Positions 26,712 through 35,806 of a stretch of 64,000 nt of DNA are shown here, one piece after another. The first letter of the stretch is position 1; each line of letters starts with the position of its first letter. The notes beneath the pieces are model-generated. The model was not told the origin of the DNA and did not search any database. It saw nothing but the letters and a program-made list of their open reading frames with translations. The position numbers and the translations under genes were made by a program. Source of the DNA: Micromonospora sediminimaris (GTDB lineage: Bacteria; Actinomycetota; Actinomycetes; Mycobacteriales; Micromonosporaceae); NCBI GenBank assembly GCA_900112325.1, contig FOLJ01000016.1:1-64000 (forward strand), given 5' to 3'.

Positions 26712-26728
26712 GGACCATATTGTGGTCC
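26712..26728. promoter_or_regulatory. Probable IclR operator between hyuB and iclR
   Basis: GGACCATATTGTGGTCC is a perfect 6-bp inverted repeat with a 5-bp spacer, the size bound by IclR-family dimers. The 12-bp core CATATTGTGGTC recurs exactly at 37640-37651, upstream of the importer operon. The surrounding DNA is unusually AT-rich for this window (26717-26750), consistent with divergent promoters. It is next to the regulator's own gene, suggesting autoregulation. Confidence 0.8.
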
Positions 26729-26774
26729 TAGAGTTATATTATGAAACCTAGCAACCGAGAAGGTGGGAAGCAAG

Positions 26775-27599
26775 ATGTCGTACGCCACTGACCCCAGCCC
26801 GGACGACGGGCCGGCCCCCCGCGAGTCCGGCACGCAGGCGCTGGACCGCGCGCTCAGCGTGCTGCTCGCCTTCCGCGGCACCGACACCGAACGCAAGGTC
26901 AGTGACGTCAGCCGCGAGCTGGGGCTGCACAAGTCGACCGCCAGCCGGTTGTTCCGTGCCCTGGCCGACGCCGGCTTCCTGCACCGCAACGAGGAGAACG
27001 GGAACTACCGGCTCGGCGTCACCGTCTTCGAACTCGGCGCCCGCTACCTCGCCGGCCTCGATCTGCACGGCGTCGCCCGCCCCCTGGTGCACCGGCTGGC
27101 CGAGGAAGAGGGCGAGAGCGTCAACCTGTCGGTCCTGGAGGGCCTCGACGCGATCTCCATCCACGTCGTGCAGGGCACCCGCAACCTGCAGCTCGTCTCC
27201 CGGCTCGGCCGGCGCATCCCGCTGTGGTGCAGCGCTGCCGGCAAGGCGCTGCTGATCGACCAGGACGACGCGCAACTGCGGGCCACGCTGGCCACCGCAC
27301 CGTTCACCGCCCTGACCGGCAACACGATCACCGACCTGGACACGTTCGTCTCCCGGATGGCGACGGTCCGGCAGCAGGGCTGGGCCCTCAACGACCAGGA
27401 GAGCGAGGAGGGACTGCGGGTCGTGGCCGCGCCGGTCCGCGACCGCCACGGCCGGGTCACCGGCGCGATAAGCGTATCCGGCCCGATCTTCCGGCTGGAC
27501 GAGCCACGGGTGGCGGAACTCGCCGCGGCGGCCTGCCGGACCGCCGACGAGTTGTCCCGGCAGCTCGGGTACGGCTTCGGCGACGTCTGGGGCGACTGA
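26775..27599 (+). CDS. IclR-family transcriptional regulator
   Basis: Probable local regulator of the aminophenol regulon, 274 residues. The winged helix-turn-helix is near residues 25-85 (KVSDVSRELGLHKSTASRLFRAL). The C-terminal IclR effector-binding domain has the RIPLWCSAAGKALL motif and the final VRDRHGRVTGAISVSGP. IclR regulators of aromatic pathways bind a pathway compound in this domain. The gene is divergent from hyuB, with the palindromic operator in between. The start at ATG 26775 follows GGTGGGAAG; an in-frame GTG at 26763 is less likely. It converges on the ThDP gene with a 5-bp gap. Confidence 0.92.
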   Translation: MSYATDPSPDDGPAPRESGTQALDRALSVLLAFRGTDTERKVSDVSRELGLHKSTASRLFRALADAGFLHRNEENGNYRLGVTVFELGARYLAGLDLHGVARPLVHRLAEEEGESVNLSVLEGLDAISIHVVQGTRNLQLVSRLGRRIPLWCSAAGKALLIDQDDAQLRATLATAPFTALTGNTITDLDTFVSRMATVRQQGWALNDQESEEGLRVVAAPVRDRHGRVTGAISVSGPIFRLDEPRVAELAAAACRTADELSRQLGYGFGDVWGD

Positions 27600-27604
27600 C
27601 CCGG

Positions 27605-29224
27605 TCAAAACTTGTCCTGCACCACGTCGGGGCGTACCCGAACGTGGAGCACGGCCGGCCCGGTCAGCGGCAGCACCTCGTCGAAGGCAGCCTGCGCGCC
27701 CGCGTCGTCGGTGACGGTCCACGCCGGCGCCCCGAGCGCGCGGGCCACCGCGGCGAGATCCCGTTCGGGGAACCGGGCCAGCTCCGGGTCGACCCCCCGA
27801 GGGGCGAGCTTGCGCACCTCCGCGCCGTACGCGGCGTCGTCGAGCAGCACCAGCAGCACCGGCGCGCCGACCCGGGCCAGAGTGTCCAGCTCACCGAGCC
27901 CGGTGAGCAGGCTGCCGTCCCCCTCGAAGGCGACCACCGGCCGGTCGGGACGGCCCACGGCGGCACCCACCGCGAACGGCAGCCCCACGCCGATGCTGCC
28001 GAACTCCCACGGCGCGACGAAGGACCGGTCGGTGGCGGCCGAGTCGAGCAGCAGGTTGGGCCAGCCGCCGAAGTGACCGACGCCGACCACCGTGGTCCGC
28101 TCGCGCGGCAGCCGGCCGGCGCAGATCCGGATGAACGCGCGTGGATCGATGCGGTCCGCCGTGGATGCGACGGCCAGCCCGGCGAACGGGTCGGCGACCG
28201 CCAGCTCGGCTGACAGGTCGGAGCTGCGCCAGTGCGGCCGGCGTACCGGCGCCAGCACCGCCGACACCGCCCGGGCCGTCTCACCCGCGTCGCCGAGCAC
28301 CCCGGCGGTCACCGGCCAGCGGGCCCCGATCGCCGCCGGGTCGACGTCCACGCTCACCACCACCGCGTCCGGGAAGAGGGCACCGTGGTCGGCGGTCCAC
28401 CTGTTGAGCCCGGCCCCGAAGGTGACCACCAGGTCCGCCCCGGCCAGCACCCGCCGGGTCAGCGGCCGGGACAGCCCGCCGGCCACCCCCAGGTCGTACG
28501 GGTGCCCGGCGAACAGGCCGGCGGCCATCAGCGTGGTGGCGAGCAGGGCCCCACTGCGGTCGGCGAGTTCCCGGATCGCGGCGGCCGCCGACTCGGCGCC
28601 CCGGCCGGCGAGCAGCACCGGACGCTGCGCCGTACGCAGCCGTCGGGCCAGCGCGTCGACGTCGGCGGGATCCGGCACGAGCGGTCGCGGCGCCCGAGGC
28701 GGCACCGGCGCCGGCCCGACCGGGCCGGGCGGCACCGCCTCGTCCGCGAGATCGATCGGCACGTTCAGCACCACCGGGCCGGGCAGCTCGCGGGCCGCCC
28801 GGAACGCCAGCCCGACATCGCGTACGGCGGTCCCGGCGGCGGCGACCGGCACGAAGGTGCCCGCGGTGGCCAGCGCGTACGGCTGCTGGTCGAAATGCTG
28901 CACGTGCAGCGGGTCACCGGGCGGAGTGTCGCCGGCGATCAGGACCAGCGGGGTGCGGGCCTGCCGGGCGATGGTCAGGGCCGCCCCGGCCACGGCCAGC
29001 CCGGGCCCCTGGGTGACGGTCGCGACCGCGCACCGGCCGGTGGTGCGGGCGTACCCGTCGGCCATCATCACCGCGGCGTTCTCGTTGCGGGCCGCGACGA
29101 ACCGCACCCCGTGCCGGTGCACCAGGTCGGCGACCAGGAACATGTTGGCGTCGCCGAGCAGCCCGAACACGGTGTCGACGCCGCGCGCGACGACGGCGTC
29201 GGCGATCGCCTCGAAGACCTTCAT
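27605..29224 (-). CDS. ThDP-dependent enzyme (acetolactate synthase/benzoylformate decarboxylase-like)
   Basis: Last gene of the importer operon, 539 residues with three ThDP-family domains. The activating Glu is in AARNENAAVMMADGYAR near residue 48. A central cofactor-type domain lies at about 190-320, and the ThDP-binding motif is FEGDGSLLTGLGELDTLARVG near 435. The protein could be a C-C lyase, a decarboxylase of 2-oxo acids, or an oxalyl/2-hydroxyacyl-CoA lyase. The neighbouring CoA ligase and hydratase make an acyl-CoA or oxo-acid substrate likely. Exact activity unknown. The start overlaps the enoyl-CoA hydratase stop. Confidence 0.85.
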   Translation of the reverse strand: MKVFEAIADAVVARGVDTVFGLLGDANMFLVADLVHRHGVRFVAARNENAAVMMADGYARTTGRCAVATVTQGPGLAVAGAALTIARQARTPLVLIAGDTPPGDPLHVQHFDQQPYALATAGTFVPVAAAGTAVRDVGLAFRAARELPGPVVLNVPIDLADEAVPPGPVGPAPVPPRAPRPLVPDPADVDALARRLRTAQRPVLLAGRGAESAAAAIRELADRSGALLATTLMAAGLFAGHPYDLGVAGGLSRPLTRRVLAGADLVVTFGAGLNRWTADHGALFPDAVVVSVDVDPAAIGARWPVTAGVLGDAGETARAVSAVLAPVRRPHWRSSDLSAELAVADPFAGLAVASTADRIDPRAFIRICAGRLPRERTTVVGVGHFGGWPNLLLDSAATDRSFVAPWEFGSIGVGLPFAVGAAVGRPDRPVVAFEGDGSLLTGLGELDTLARVGAPVLLVLLDDAAYGAEVRKLAPRGVDPELARFPERDLAAVARALGAPAWTVTDDAGAQAAFDEVLPLTGPAVLHVRVRPDVVQDKF

Positions 29225-29970
29225 CGTGCTCCCCCGTCCAGATAGCCGCCGGGCGGGCGCAGCGCCACGCTCAGCGCGCCGAGGTAGGAGTCGTTGGCCA
29301 CCGCGTCGAACCGGGGACCGGCCAGCCGGGCCGCGCGCTTGGTCATCGACCGACCGACCGCCGAGGTGGCGAGCAGCCGGTCGGTGATACCGGTGACGGC
29401 GGCCGGCAGTCCGTCGGCGTCGACCACGGCCGTGACCAGACGCAGGGCCAGCATGTCGGCCGGCTCGACCCGCTCGCCGAGCAGCAACCAGCGCTTGGCC
29501 AGGTCGGCACCGACCAGATCCGCGAGGATCGCCATGCCGCTCCAGGTCAACGGGATGCCGAAGGTCACCTCGGGAAAGGTGAAGTAGGCGCTGTCGGCGG
29601 CCACCCGCAGGTCACTGGCGAGCCCGAGGACCGCGCCCGAGCCGATCGCCGGCCCGTTGAACGCGGCGACCGTGGTCTGCTCCAGCCGGTACCAGCGCTC
29701 CACCAGGTCGGCGGTGCGCCGCTGGACGTACATGGTGGTCTCGGCGTCGAGGCCGGCCAGCTCGTGCAGGTCGGTGCCGGCGCAGAACGCCGTACCGTCG
29801 CCGGTGAGGACCACCACCTCGACCGTGCGGTCGCGGCCGAGTTCGTGCAGCACGTCCTCGAAGCGGGCGAGCATCCGCAGGTCGAAGCTGTTGCGTCGGG
29901 AGGGCCGGTGCAGGGTCACCCGGGCCAACCGGCCCGAGCGGTGCAGCAGCACGGACTGGTCACTTGTCAT
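29221..29970 (-). CDS. Enoyl-CoA hydratase/isomerase family protein
   Basis: Crotonase-fold protein of 249 residues. The oxyanion-hole motifs are VLTGDGTAFCAGTDLHEL and FNGPAIGSGAVLGLASDLRVA. The usual second catalytic Glu region is seen as TFPEVTFGIPLTWSG, with one acidic residue, so hydratase, isomerase or another crotonase reaction (including aromatic-CoA chemistry) is possible. Four-base overlaps connect it to the lyase upstream and the ThDP enzyme downstream. Confidence 0.85.
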   Translation of the reverse strand: MTSDQSVLLHRSGRLARVTLHRPSRRNSFDLRMLARFEDVLHELGRDRTVEVVVLTGDGTAFCAGTDLHELAGLDAETTMYVQRRTADLVERWYRLEQTTVAAFNGPAIGSGAVLGLASDLRVAADSAYFTFPEVTFGIPLTWSGMAILADLVGADLAKRWLLLGERVEPADMLALRLVTAVVDADGLPAAVTGITDRLLATSAVGRSMTKRAARLAGPRFDAVANDSYLGALSVALRPPGGYLDGGAR

Positions 29971-31325
29971 GTCGACTCCGAGGTCAGCAGGGCTCGATCG
30001 ACCAGCGCGGCGGCATGGCCGACGTACGACACCGGATCGAGCAACCCGGCCAGTGAGGTGCCGGGCAGCGCGGCGGCCACCTGCGGATCAGCCCGCAGCA
30101 CCTCGGCGAACGGCCGGTTCTGCTCCAGGCTGTCGCGGACGATCCGCATCACCAGGTGGTGGGCCTGCTCGCGGCCCAGCGGCTCGGCGAGGCGCAGCAT
30201 CACCGCCTCGGAGAGCACCAGCCCGCCGGTGACGTCCAGGTTGGACCGCATCCGGTCCGGGTTGACGCCGAGGTCACCGAAGACCTCGACCAGCCGTTCC
30301 AGGGCGCCGCCGATGAGGATGAAGCACTCCGGCAGCAACTTCCACAACGTCATGCCGACGCCCATGTCGCGGTCGTCCTGGGCGACCATGGTCTGTAGCG
30401 CCAGCGGCACCTGGGCGCGCAACGTGCCAGCGGCGGCGATCACCGCCTCGCACCGGATCGGATTGCGCTTGTGCGGCATGGTGCTGCTGCCGACCTGGGT
30501 CGCCCGCTGCGGCTCGTACGCCTCGCCGATCTCGGTACGACCGAGGAAGTAGACCTCCCGGGCCAGCTTCTCGGCGCTGGCGGCGACCAGCCCGAGGACC
30601 ATCAGGCACTCGACGAACCGGTCCGACGTGGCGTGCCACGGGGTGTCCGCGACACCGAGACCGAGTTCGTCGGCCACCGCGCGTTCCAGGGCGAACGCCT
30701 GCGACCCGTACCCGGCCATCGTGCCGGCCGCCCCACCCATGCTGGTCACCAGCAGTCGTTCGCGCAGCTGGGCCAGCCGGGCCCGGTGCCGTTGCAGCTC
30801 GCTCTGCCACACCGCGCAGCGCAGGCCGAAGGTGGTTGGTAGCGCCTGCTGGCCGTGGGTGCGGGCCGGCATCGGGGTGGCCCGGTGGCGCAGTGCCAGC
30901 CGGCGCAGGATCCGCACCAGATCGTCGACCTGACGTTGCACCACGTCCAGACCGGCCCGGGCGCGCAGCACGAAGCCGGTGTCCATCACGTCCTGGGTGG
31001 TCGCGCCGAGATGGACGTAGCGGCCGGCGTCACCGGAGCAGGCGTCGGTCAGCGCCCGGACCAGCGGCACGAGCGGGTGCACGGTGTCGGCGGCCCCGGC
31101 GGCGAGCACCGCGGTGTCGAGCCGGTCGAGCCGGGCCGCGGCGGTGATCGCCTGGGCCGCCGCCGACGGGATGATGCCGAGGCCGGCCTGGCCACGAGCC
31201 AGGGCCGCCTCGACGTCGAGCCAGGACTGCATCAGCTGGCGGTCGTTGAAGATCCCACGCATCTCGGCGTTGCCGAAGAAACTGGTGACGGTCAACGAGT
31301 CCAGAAAACACGAGCCGAGCTGCAT
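29967..31325 (-). CDS. Aspartase/adenylosuccinate lyase superfamily enzyme (PcaB-like)
   Basis: Protein of 452 residues with the superfamily signature GSSTMPHKRNP near residue 290 and the GATTQDVMDTGF and THGQQALPTTFG motifs. The length and the GQQALPTTFGLR form resemble 3-carboxy-muconate cycloisomerase (PcaB) and related lyases more than PurB. It may eliminate or cyclise a dicarboxylate or amino acid-like intermediate of the precursor. It starts at ATG 31325, overlapping the CoA-ligase stop. Specific substrate unknown. Confidence 0.8.
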   Translation of the reverse strand: MQLGSCFLDSLTVTSFFGNAEMRGIFNDRQLMQSWLDVEAALARGQAGLGIIPSAAAQAITAAARLDRLDTAVLAAGAADTVHPLVPLVRALTDACSGDAGRYVHLGATTQDVMDTGFVLRARAGLDVVQRQVDDLVRILRRLALRHRATPMPARTHGQQALPTTFGLRCAVWQSELQRHRARLAQLRERLLVTSMGGAAGTMAGYGSQAFALERAVADELGLGVADTPWHATSDRFVECLMVLGLVAASAEKLAREVYFLGRTEIGEAYEPQRATQVGSSTMPHKRNPIRCEAVIAAAGTLRAQVPLALQTMVAQDDRDMGVGMTLWKLLPECFILIGGALERLVEVFGDLGVNPDRMRSNLDVTGGLVLSEAVMLRLAEPLGREQAHHLVMRIVRDSLEQNRPFAEVLRADPQVAAALPGTSLAGLLDPVSYVGHAAALVDRALLTSEST

Positions 31326-32887
31326 CAGCGTTCCTCCTCGCCGGTGAGCAGGCCGAGCGCGGCGCGCCGGTCGACCTTGCCGGACGGCAGCAGCGGCAGC
31401 CCCGGCACCGTACGGATCAGCGTGGGCACCTTGTGCCGGGCCAGCCGGGCGGCGGCCAGCCCGGTGAGCCGGTCCGGGTCGATCTCGGCGCCCGTGACGG
31501 CGACGACGAGGGCGCCGATCTCCTCACCCCAGCGCGGCGACGGCACGCCGAGTACGCACACCTGGGCCACGGCCGGGTCGTCGAGCAACGCCGCCTCCAC
31601 CTCGGCCGGGCTGACGTTCTCACCGCCCCGGATGATCAGTTCCTTGACCCGGCCGGTGAGGGTGAAGATCCGGTCGGCGCCGAGCGCGCCCAGGTCGCCG
31701 GTTCGTAGCCAGCCGTCGGAGGTGACCGTGGCGCGGGTGGCAGCCGGGTCGTCGACGTAGCCGGCGGTCACCGACTCGCCGCGTACCAGCAGCTCACCGG
31801 GACGGCCGGTGGGCAGCTCGGTCCGGGTGCCGGGGGCGACGACGACGGCGCACAGGTCCGGCACGATCCGGCCGACGGTGTCGCCGGGACGGCCGCAGCT
31901 TCCGTCGCCGGGGTCGACGCTTATCGTCGGTCCGGCCTCGGTCTGCCCGTAGACCACGGCGATGCGGTCCAGCCCGAGCACCCGCCGGGTGCGGGCGAGC
32001 AGCGCCGGTGCGCAGGGCGCGCCGCCGAGGAAGCCGACCCGCAGCGAGGACAGGTCGAAGCGGTCCGGGGCGGCCTCGACGGTGTCGGCGAGCATCGTCG
32101 CCATCGTCGGCACCGCCTGGAGCACCGTGCACCGGTGCCGGGCGATCTGGGCCAGCACCGGGCCGGACCGGAAGCGGCGTACCGACACCCACAGTGCCCC
32201 GGTGACCAGGGCCAGGAGGGCGCCACTGCCGAGACCCGCCGCGTGCGCCAGCGGCAGCGGCGAGGCGATCCGGTCGCCGGTGCCGAGACCGGCGGCGTCG
32301 GCAGTCCACCGCGCGTTGACGATCAGGTTGCGGGCACTGAGCGAGACCATCTTGGCCGGACCGGTCGAGCCCGAGGTGAACTGGATGTTCAGGGTGGCGT
32401 CCGGGTCCGCGGCCGGGGCCGGCACAGCGTCGGTCCAGCCGGGCAGTCCGACCAGGTCGTCGTCGAACGCGTGCCAGCCGTCGGGGCGGGCGTCGGGCGG
32501 CAGCCCGACGACGGCCTGCGCGGCGGTGGCCGGGCCGTCGCGGTCCCGCACCCGGTTGGCGACGAAGAGCCGGCGCGGTCGGCTGCGGGCCAGTGCCGCG
32601 GTCAGCTCCGGGGTGCTCAGACCCGGATGCAGCGTCACCAGCGCGGCACCCCGCCAACTCGCGGCGGCCAGCAGGACCAGCCAGCCCAGACTGTTCTCGG
32701 CCCACACCGCGATCCGGTCGCCGCGACCGACCCCGAGCGCGGCCAGCGCCGCCGCTGCCCGGCCGGCCAGGTCGGCGAACTCACCCGTCGACACCGGCCG
32801 TTCCCGCTCGTCGAAGACGTACAGCGGGCGGTCCGGTTCCCGGGCGGCGCGGTCCAGAACGATGGCGTCGAAGGCGGAGGGGATCAC
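31325..32887 (-). CDS. AMP-dependent acyl-CoA synthetase/ligase
   Basis: ANL-superfamily enzyme of 520 residues. The AMP-binding P-loop is FTSGSTGPAKMVSLS. Motifs YGQTEAGPTIS and GWLRTGDLGAL, the hinge GRVKELIIRGGENVSP and the C-terminal LPLLPSGKVDRR with the catalytic Lys are all present. It activates a carboxylic acid to its CoA thioester via an adenylate. Its place between HyuA and the lyase suggests that the acid is an intermediate or side product of precursor breakdown, possibly aromatic, but the sequence does not settle the substrate. Confidence 0.88.
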   Translation of the reverse strand: MIPSAFDAIVLDRAAREPDRPLYVFDERERPVSTGEFADLAGRAAAALAALGVGRGDRIAVWAENSLGWLVLLAAASWRGAALVTLHPGLSTPELTAALARSRPRRLFVANRVRDRDGPATAAQAVVGLPPDARPDGWHAFDDDLVGLPGWTDAVPAPAADPDATLNIQFTSGSTGPAKMVSLSARNLIVNARWTADAAGLGTGDRIASPLPLAHAAGLGSGALLALVTGALWVSVRRFRSGPVLAQIARHRCTVLQAVPTMATMLADTVEAAPDRFDLSSLRVGFLGGAPCAPALLARTRRVLGLDRIAVVYGQTEAGPTISVDPGDGSCGRPGDTVGRIVPDLCAVVVAPGTRTELPTGRPGELLVRGESVTAGYVDDPAATRATVTSDGWLRTGDLGALGADRIFTLTGRVKELIIRGGENVSPAEVEAALLDDPAVAQVCVLGVPSPRWGEEIGALVVAVTGAEIDPDRLTGLAAARLARHKVPTLIRTVPGLPLLPSGKVDRRAALGLLTGEEER

Positions 32888-32891
32888 CGGG

Positions 32892-34901
32892 TCACTCCTT
32901 GACGAGCAGCAGGTTTCCGTGGTCGTCGACGGTCGCGGTCCAGCCGACGCCGACCACGGTCGTGCTGCCGTTCTCCCGGATGACCGCCGGACCGGACACC
33001 GCGCCGCCGGGGGCCAGCTCGGTACGCCGCCACACGGTGGCGTCGACCCAGCCGTCGGAGCCGTAGATCCGGGTCCGTTCGGGCTGCGACGTGGCGCCGG
33101 CCGGGGGCGCGAAGCGTACGGCGGGCCGCGGACCGAACGCGGTCAGCCGGCAGTTGACGATCTCGGTCGGATGCCCGGACCGGGCGTACGCGTACCGCTC
33201 GGCGTAGGCGGCGTGGAACATCGCCACCAGCTCCTCGGCGGTCGCCGGCACCTCCTCGACGGGTACGGCGAGGTCGAAGGACTGCCCCCGGAACCGCATG
33301 CCGACCGACAGGCCGAACGTGACCTGGTCGGGTTCGACGCCGTCCTCCGCCTTGAGCTGTGCCCGCGCGACGTCACGCAGTTCGGCCACCACGGCGCGTA
33401 CGGCACCGAGACCCGTCTCGTCGGCGGGCACCAGCACCGTACGCACGTAGTCGTGCCGGGCCTGGGCGGTGACGAAGCCGAGCGCGGAGAAGTTGCCCGG
33501 CACCGGTGGCACCAGTACCCGGCGGATGCCCAGTTCGTCGGCGAGCACGGTGGCGTGCATCGGGCCGGCCCCGCCGAAGGGCATCAGCACGAAGTCCCGA
33601 GGGTCGTGACCGCAGGCGACCGAGATCTCCTTGATCGCGCTGGTCATCTTGGTGGTGGCGATGGTGATGATGCCGTGGGCCAGTTCCAGGTCGTCGAGAC
33701 CGAACTCGGCGGCGAGGCGGTGCACGGCGGCACGGGCGGCGGTGACGTCGAGGCGTACCTCGCCGCCGAGGCTCTCCTGCGGATCGAGGTGGCCGACGAC
33801 CAGGTGCGCGTCGGTGGTCGTCGGCTCGGTGCCGCCCCGACCGTACGCGGCCGGACCGGGGGTCGAGCCGGCACTGCGTGGCCCGATCCGCAGTTCACCG
33901 CCCAGGTCCCGCCAGGCGATCGAGCCGCCGCCGGCACCGATCGTGTTGATCTCGACCTGGAAGGTGCGGTTCGGGTAGCCGGCGATCTTCCCGTCGTTCG
34001 TCATCAACGGGGTGCCGTTCTTGATCAGACAGACGTCGGTGCTGGTGCCACCGATGTCACAGGTGATCACGTTCGGGTAGCCGGCCAGCCCGGCGACGTG
34101 GACGCTGGCGGCGACTCCGCCGGCCGGACCGGACAACGCCAGGTTGATCGGCAGCCGGCCGGCCTCCTCGGTGGAGACGATCCCACCACTGCTGGTCATG
34201 ATCGACAGAGGGTGGGCGTAGCCGCCGGCCGCGAGCGTGGTGCCGAGCCCGCGCAGGTAGTCCGCCACCGTCGACCGGACGCTGGCATTGAGCACGGTGG
34301 TGGTGAACCGCTCGTACTCGCCCTGCTCCGGCACCACGTCGGAGGAGATCGTGCAGACCAGACCGGGGTAGCGCTCGGCCAGCCGGGAGGCCGCCGCCCG
34401 CTCGTGCGCCGGGTTGCGGTAGGAGTGCAGCAGGCAGACGGCGACCGCCTTCGGCCCGGCGGCGGCCACCCGCTCCAGCACGGCGTCGAGGTCGGCGCTG
34501 TCCAGCGGCTGCACCACGCTGCCGTCGGCGCCGATCCGCTCCCGCAGCACGTGCCGCAGCCGACGCGGGGCCAGCGGCGGACGTCCCGCCTCCTTGACGC
34601 TGTAGAGCTGTGGCCGATGCCCCAACCCCATTTCCAGGACGTCCCGGAAGCCCGCCGTGGCCACCACGCTGACCGGCTCACCGGAGCCTTCCAACAGCGC
34701 GTTGGTGACCCGGGTGGTGCCGTGGACGAACCGGTCGACCTCGTCGAGGCGTACGCCGAGCTTGGCCAGGCCCTCGAAGATGGCCGCCGCCGGGTCGTCC
34801 GGCGTGGAGAGGGTCTTGGCCTCGGCGAGCCGGGCGGTGGCCGGCTCGTACACGATGACGTCGGTGAAGGTGCCACCGATGTCGACGCCGATGCACAGCA
34901 T
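32892..34901 (-). CDS. hyuA: HyuA-type hydantoinase/oxoprolinase A subunit
   Basis: ATP-binding partner of HyuB, 669 residues. Two actin-like ATPase motifs, MLCIGVDIGGTFTDVIVYE at the start and VITCDIGGTSTDVCLI near 260, define the hydantoinase/oxoprolinase fold. The PFGGAGPMHA motif near 445 is also typical. In most genomes hyuA and hyuB are adjacent. Here they lie in two operons joined only by the shared operator word, so the regulator would keep their amounts matched. The start is ATG 34901; the preceding ABC permease stop is 75 bp away. Confidence 0.9.
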   Translation of the reverse strand: MLCIGVDIGGTFTDVIVYEPATARLAEAKTLSTPDDPAAAIFEGLAKLGVRLDEVDRFVHGTTRVTNALLEGSGEPVSVVATAGFRDVLEMGLGHRPQLYSVKEAGRPPLAPRRLRHVLRERIGADGSVVQPLDSADLDAVLERVAAAGPKAVAVCLLHSYRNPAHERAAASRLAERYPGLVCTISSDVVPEQGEYERFTTTVLNASVRSTVADYLRGLGTTLAAGGYAHPLSIMTSSGGIVSTEEAGRLPINLALSGPAGGVAASVHVAGLAGYPNVITCDIGGTSTDVCLIKNGTPLMTNDGKIAGYPNRTFQVEINTIGAGGGSIAWRDLGGELRIGPRSAGSTPGPAAYGRGGTEPTTTDAHLVVGHLDPQESLGGEVRLDVTAARAAVHRLAAEFGLDDLELAHGIITIATTKMTSAIKEISVACGHDPRDFVLMPFGGAGPMHATVLADELGIRRVLVPPVPGNFSALGFVTAQARHDYVRTVLVPADETGLGAVRAVVAELRDVARAQLKAEDGVEPDQVTFGLSVGMRFRGQSFDLAVPVEEVPATAEELVAMFHAAYAERYAYARSGHPTEIVNCRLTAFGPRPAVRFAPPAGATSQPERTRIYGSDGWVDATVWRRTELAPGGAVSGPAVIRENGSTTVVGVGWTATVDDHGNLLLVKE

Positions 34902-34975
34902 GGCGAGCCTTTCGCTAGTGGTGGGCGCGCGGAATGGGGCGCGACGTGGCCGGGCCGCCCGCCGGGGCGGCCTGG

Positions 34976-35806
34976 TCAGAAGGTGACGCCGTAGCGGCGC
35001 AGGGTCCTGCTGCTGACCATGCGCAGGATCCAGTCGAAGAGGTAGCCGAGCATGCCCAGGGCGATGATGCCGACGAAGACCCACTCGGTCTTGGCGTAGT
35101 TGCGGGCGGTCCAGATCAGCGAACCCAGGCCGCTCTGCGCCGCCACGATCTCGGCGGAGACGATCGTCAGGAAGGAGTTGCCCATGGCCAGCCGAGCGCC
35201 GGTCACGACGTGCGGCACGGTCGAGGGCAGCACCACCGAGACCAGCGTGCGAACCGGACTGGCGCCGAGGGCCCGGGCCGCCCGCAGCCGCAGCTCGTCG
35301 ACCGACAGGACCCCGGCCAGCGTGTTGAGCGCGACGATGAAGACGGTCGTGTAGAAGATCAGCGCGACCTTCGACGCCTCACCCGGGCCGAGCCAGATGA
35401 TCGCCAGCGTGACGAAGGCGATCGGCGGCACGAACCGGAAGAACTGGATGTACGGGTCCAGCATCAACCGCAGCCACGGCACGCAGCCCATCAGCAGCCC
35501 GACCGGTACGCCGATCACGACGCCCAGTCCCCAACCGGTCAGGATCCGGGTCGACGAGGCGTTCACCGAACTCCACAGCGTGCCGTCCTGGACCAGTTCG
35601 ACCGCGCCGCGCCAGGTGAGCAACGGCGACGGCAGGAAGAAGGCCGTGTAGTTGCGGCTGACCAGGTCCCAGATGACGATGCCGAGCGCCACCGACAGGA
35701 CCGACAGCCCGACCCGGGTCAGCCGGGGCCGGTTCCGGCGGCGGCGGGCCGGATTGGGCTCGGTCCGGCCGGTCCGCTCGGCGACGGTACGGACGTCCAC
35801 GCTCAT
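34976..35806 (-). CDS. SsuC/TauC-type ABC importer permease
   Basis: Membrane subunit of an ABC importer, 276 residues with six hydrophobic helices and the EAA-type loop ELRLRAARALGASPVRTLVSVVLPS that contacts the ATPase. An N-terminal basic segment (RRRRNRPR) precedes helix 1. The family imports sulfonates, nitrate, taurine, pyrimidine precursors or aromatic acids. It partners with the ATPase upstream (stop/start overlap) and the lipoprotein at 36657. Cargo is probably the compound that feeds HyuAB. Confidence 0.9.
   Translation of the reverse strand: MSVDVRTVAERTGRTEPNPARRRRNRPRLTRVGLSVLSVALGIVIWDLVSRNYTAFFLPSPLLTWRGAVELVQDGTLWSSVNASSTRILTGWGLGVVIGVPVGLLMGCVPWLRLMLDPYIQFFRFVPPIAFVTLAIIWLGPGEASKVALIFYTTVFIVALNTLAGVLSVDELRLRAARALGASPVRTLVSVVLPSTVPHVVTGARLAMGNSFLTIVSAEIVAAQSGLGSLIWTARNYAKTEWVFVGIIALGMLGYLFDWILRMVSSRTLRRYGVTF

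Noticed and set aside
23144-26744. Long frames of 627 aa (minus) and 682 aa (plus) over hyuB and the dioxygenase genes
   Set aside because: They are shifted-frame or antisense shadows of hyuB, amnB and amnA, whose products are recognisable.
31962-34994. 1010-aa plus-strand reading frame
   Set aside because: It is antisense to the CoA ligase and hyuA, which have full catalytic motifs; the product is low-complexity and without domains.
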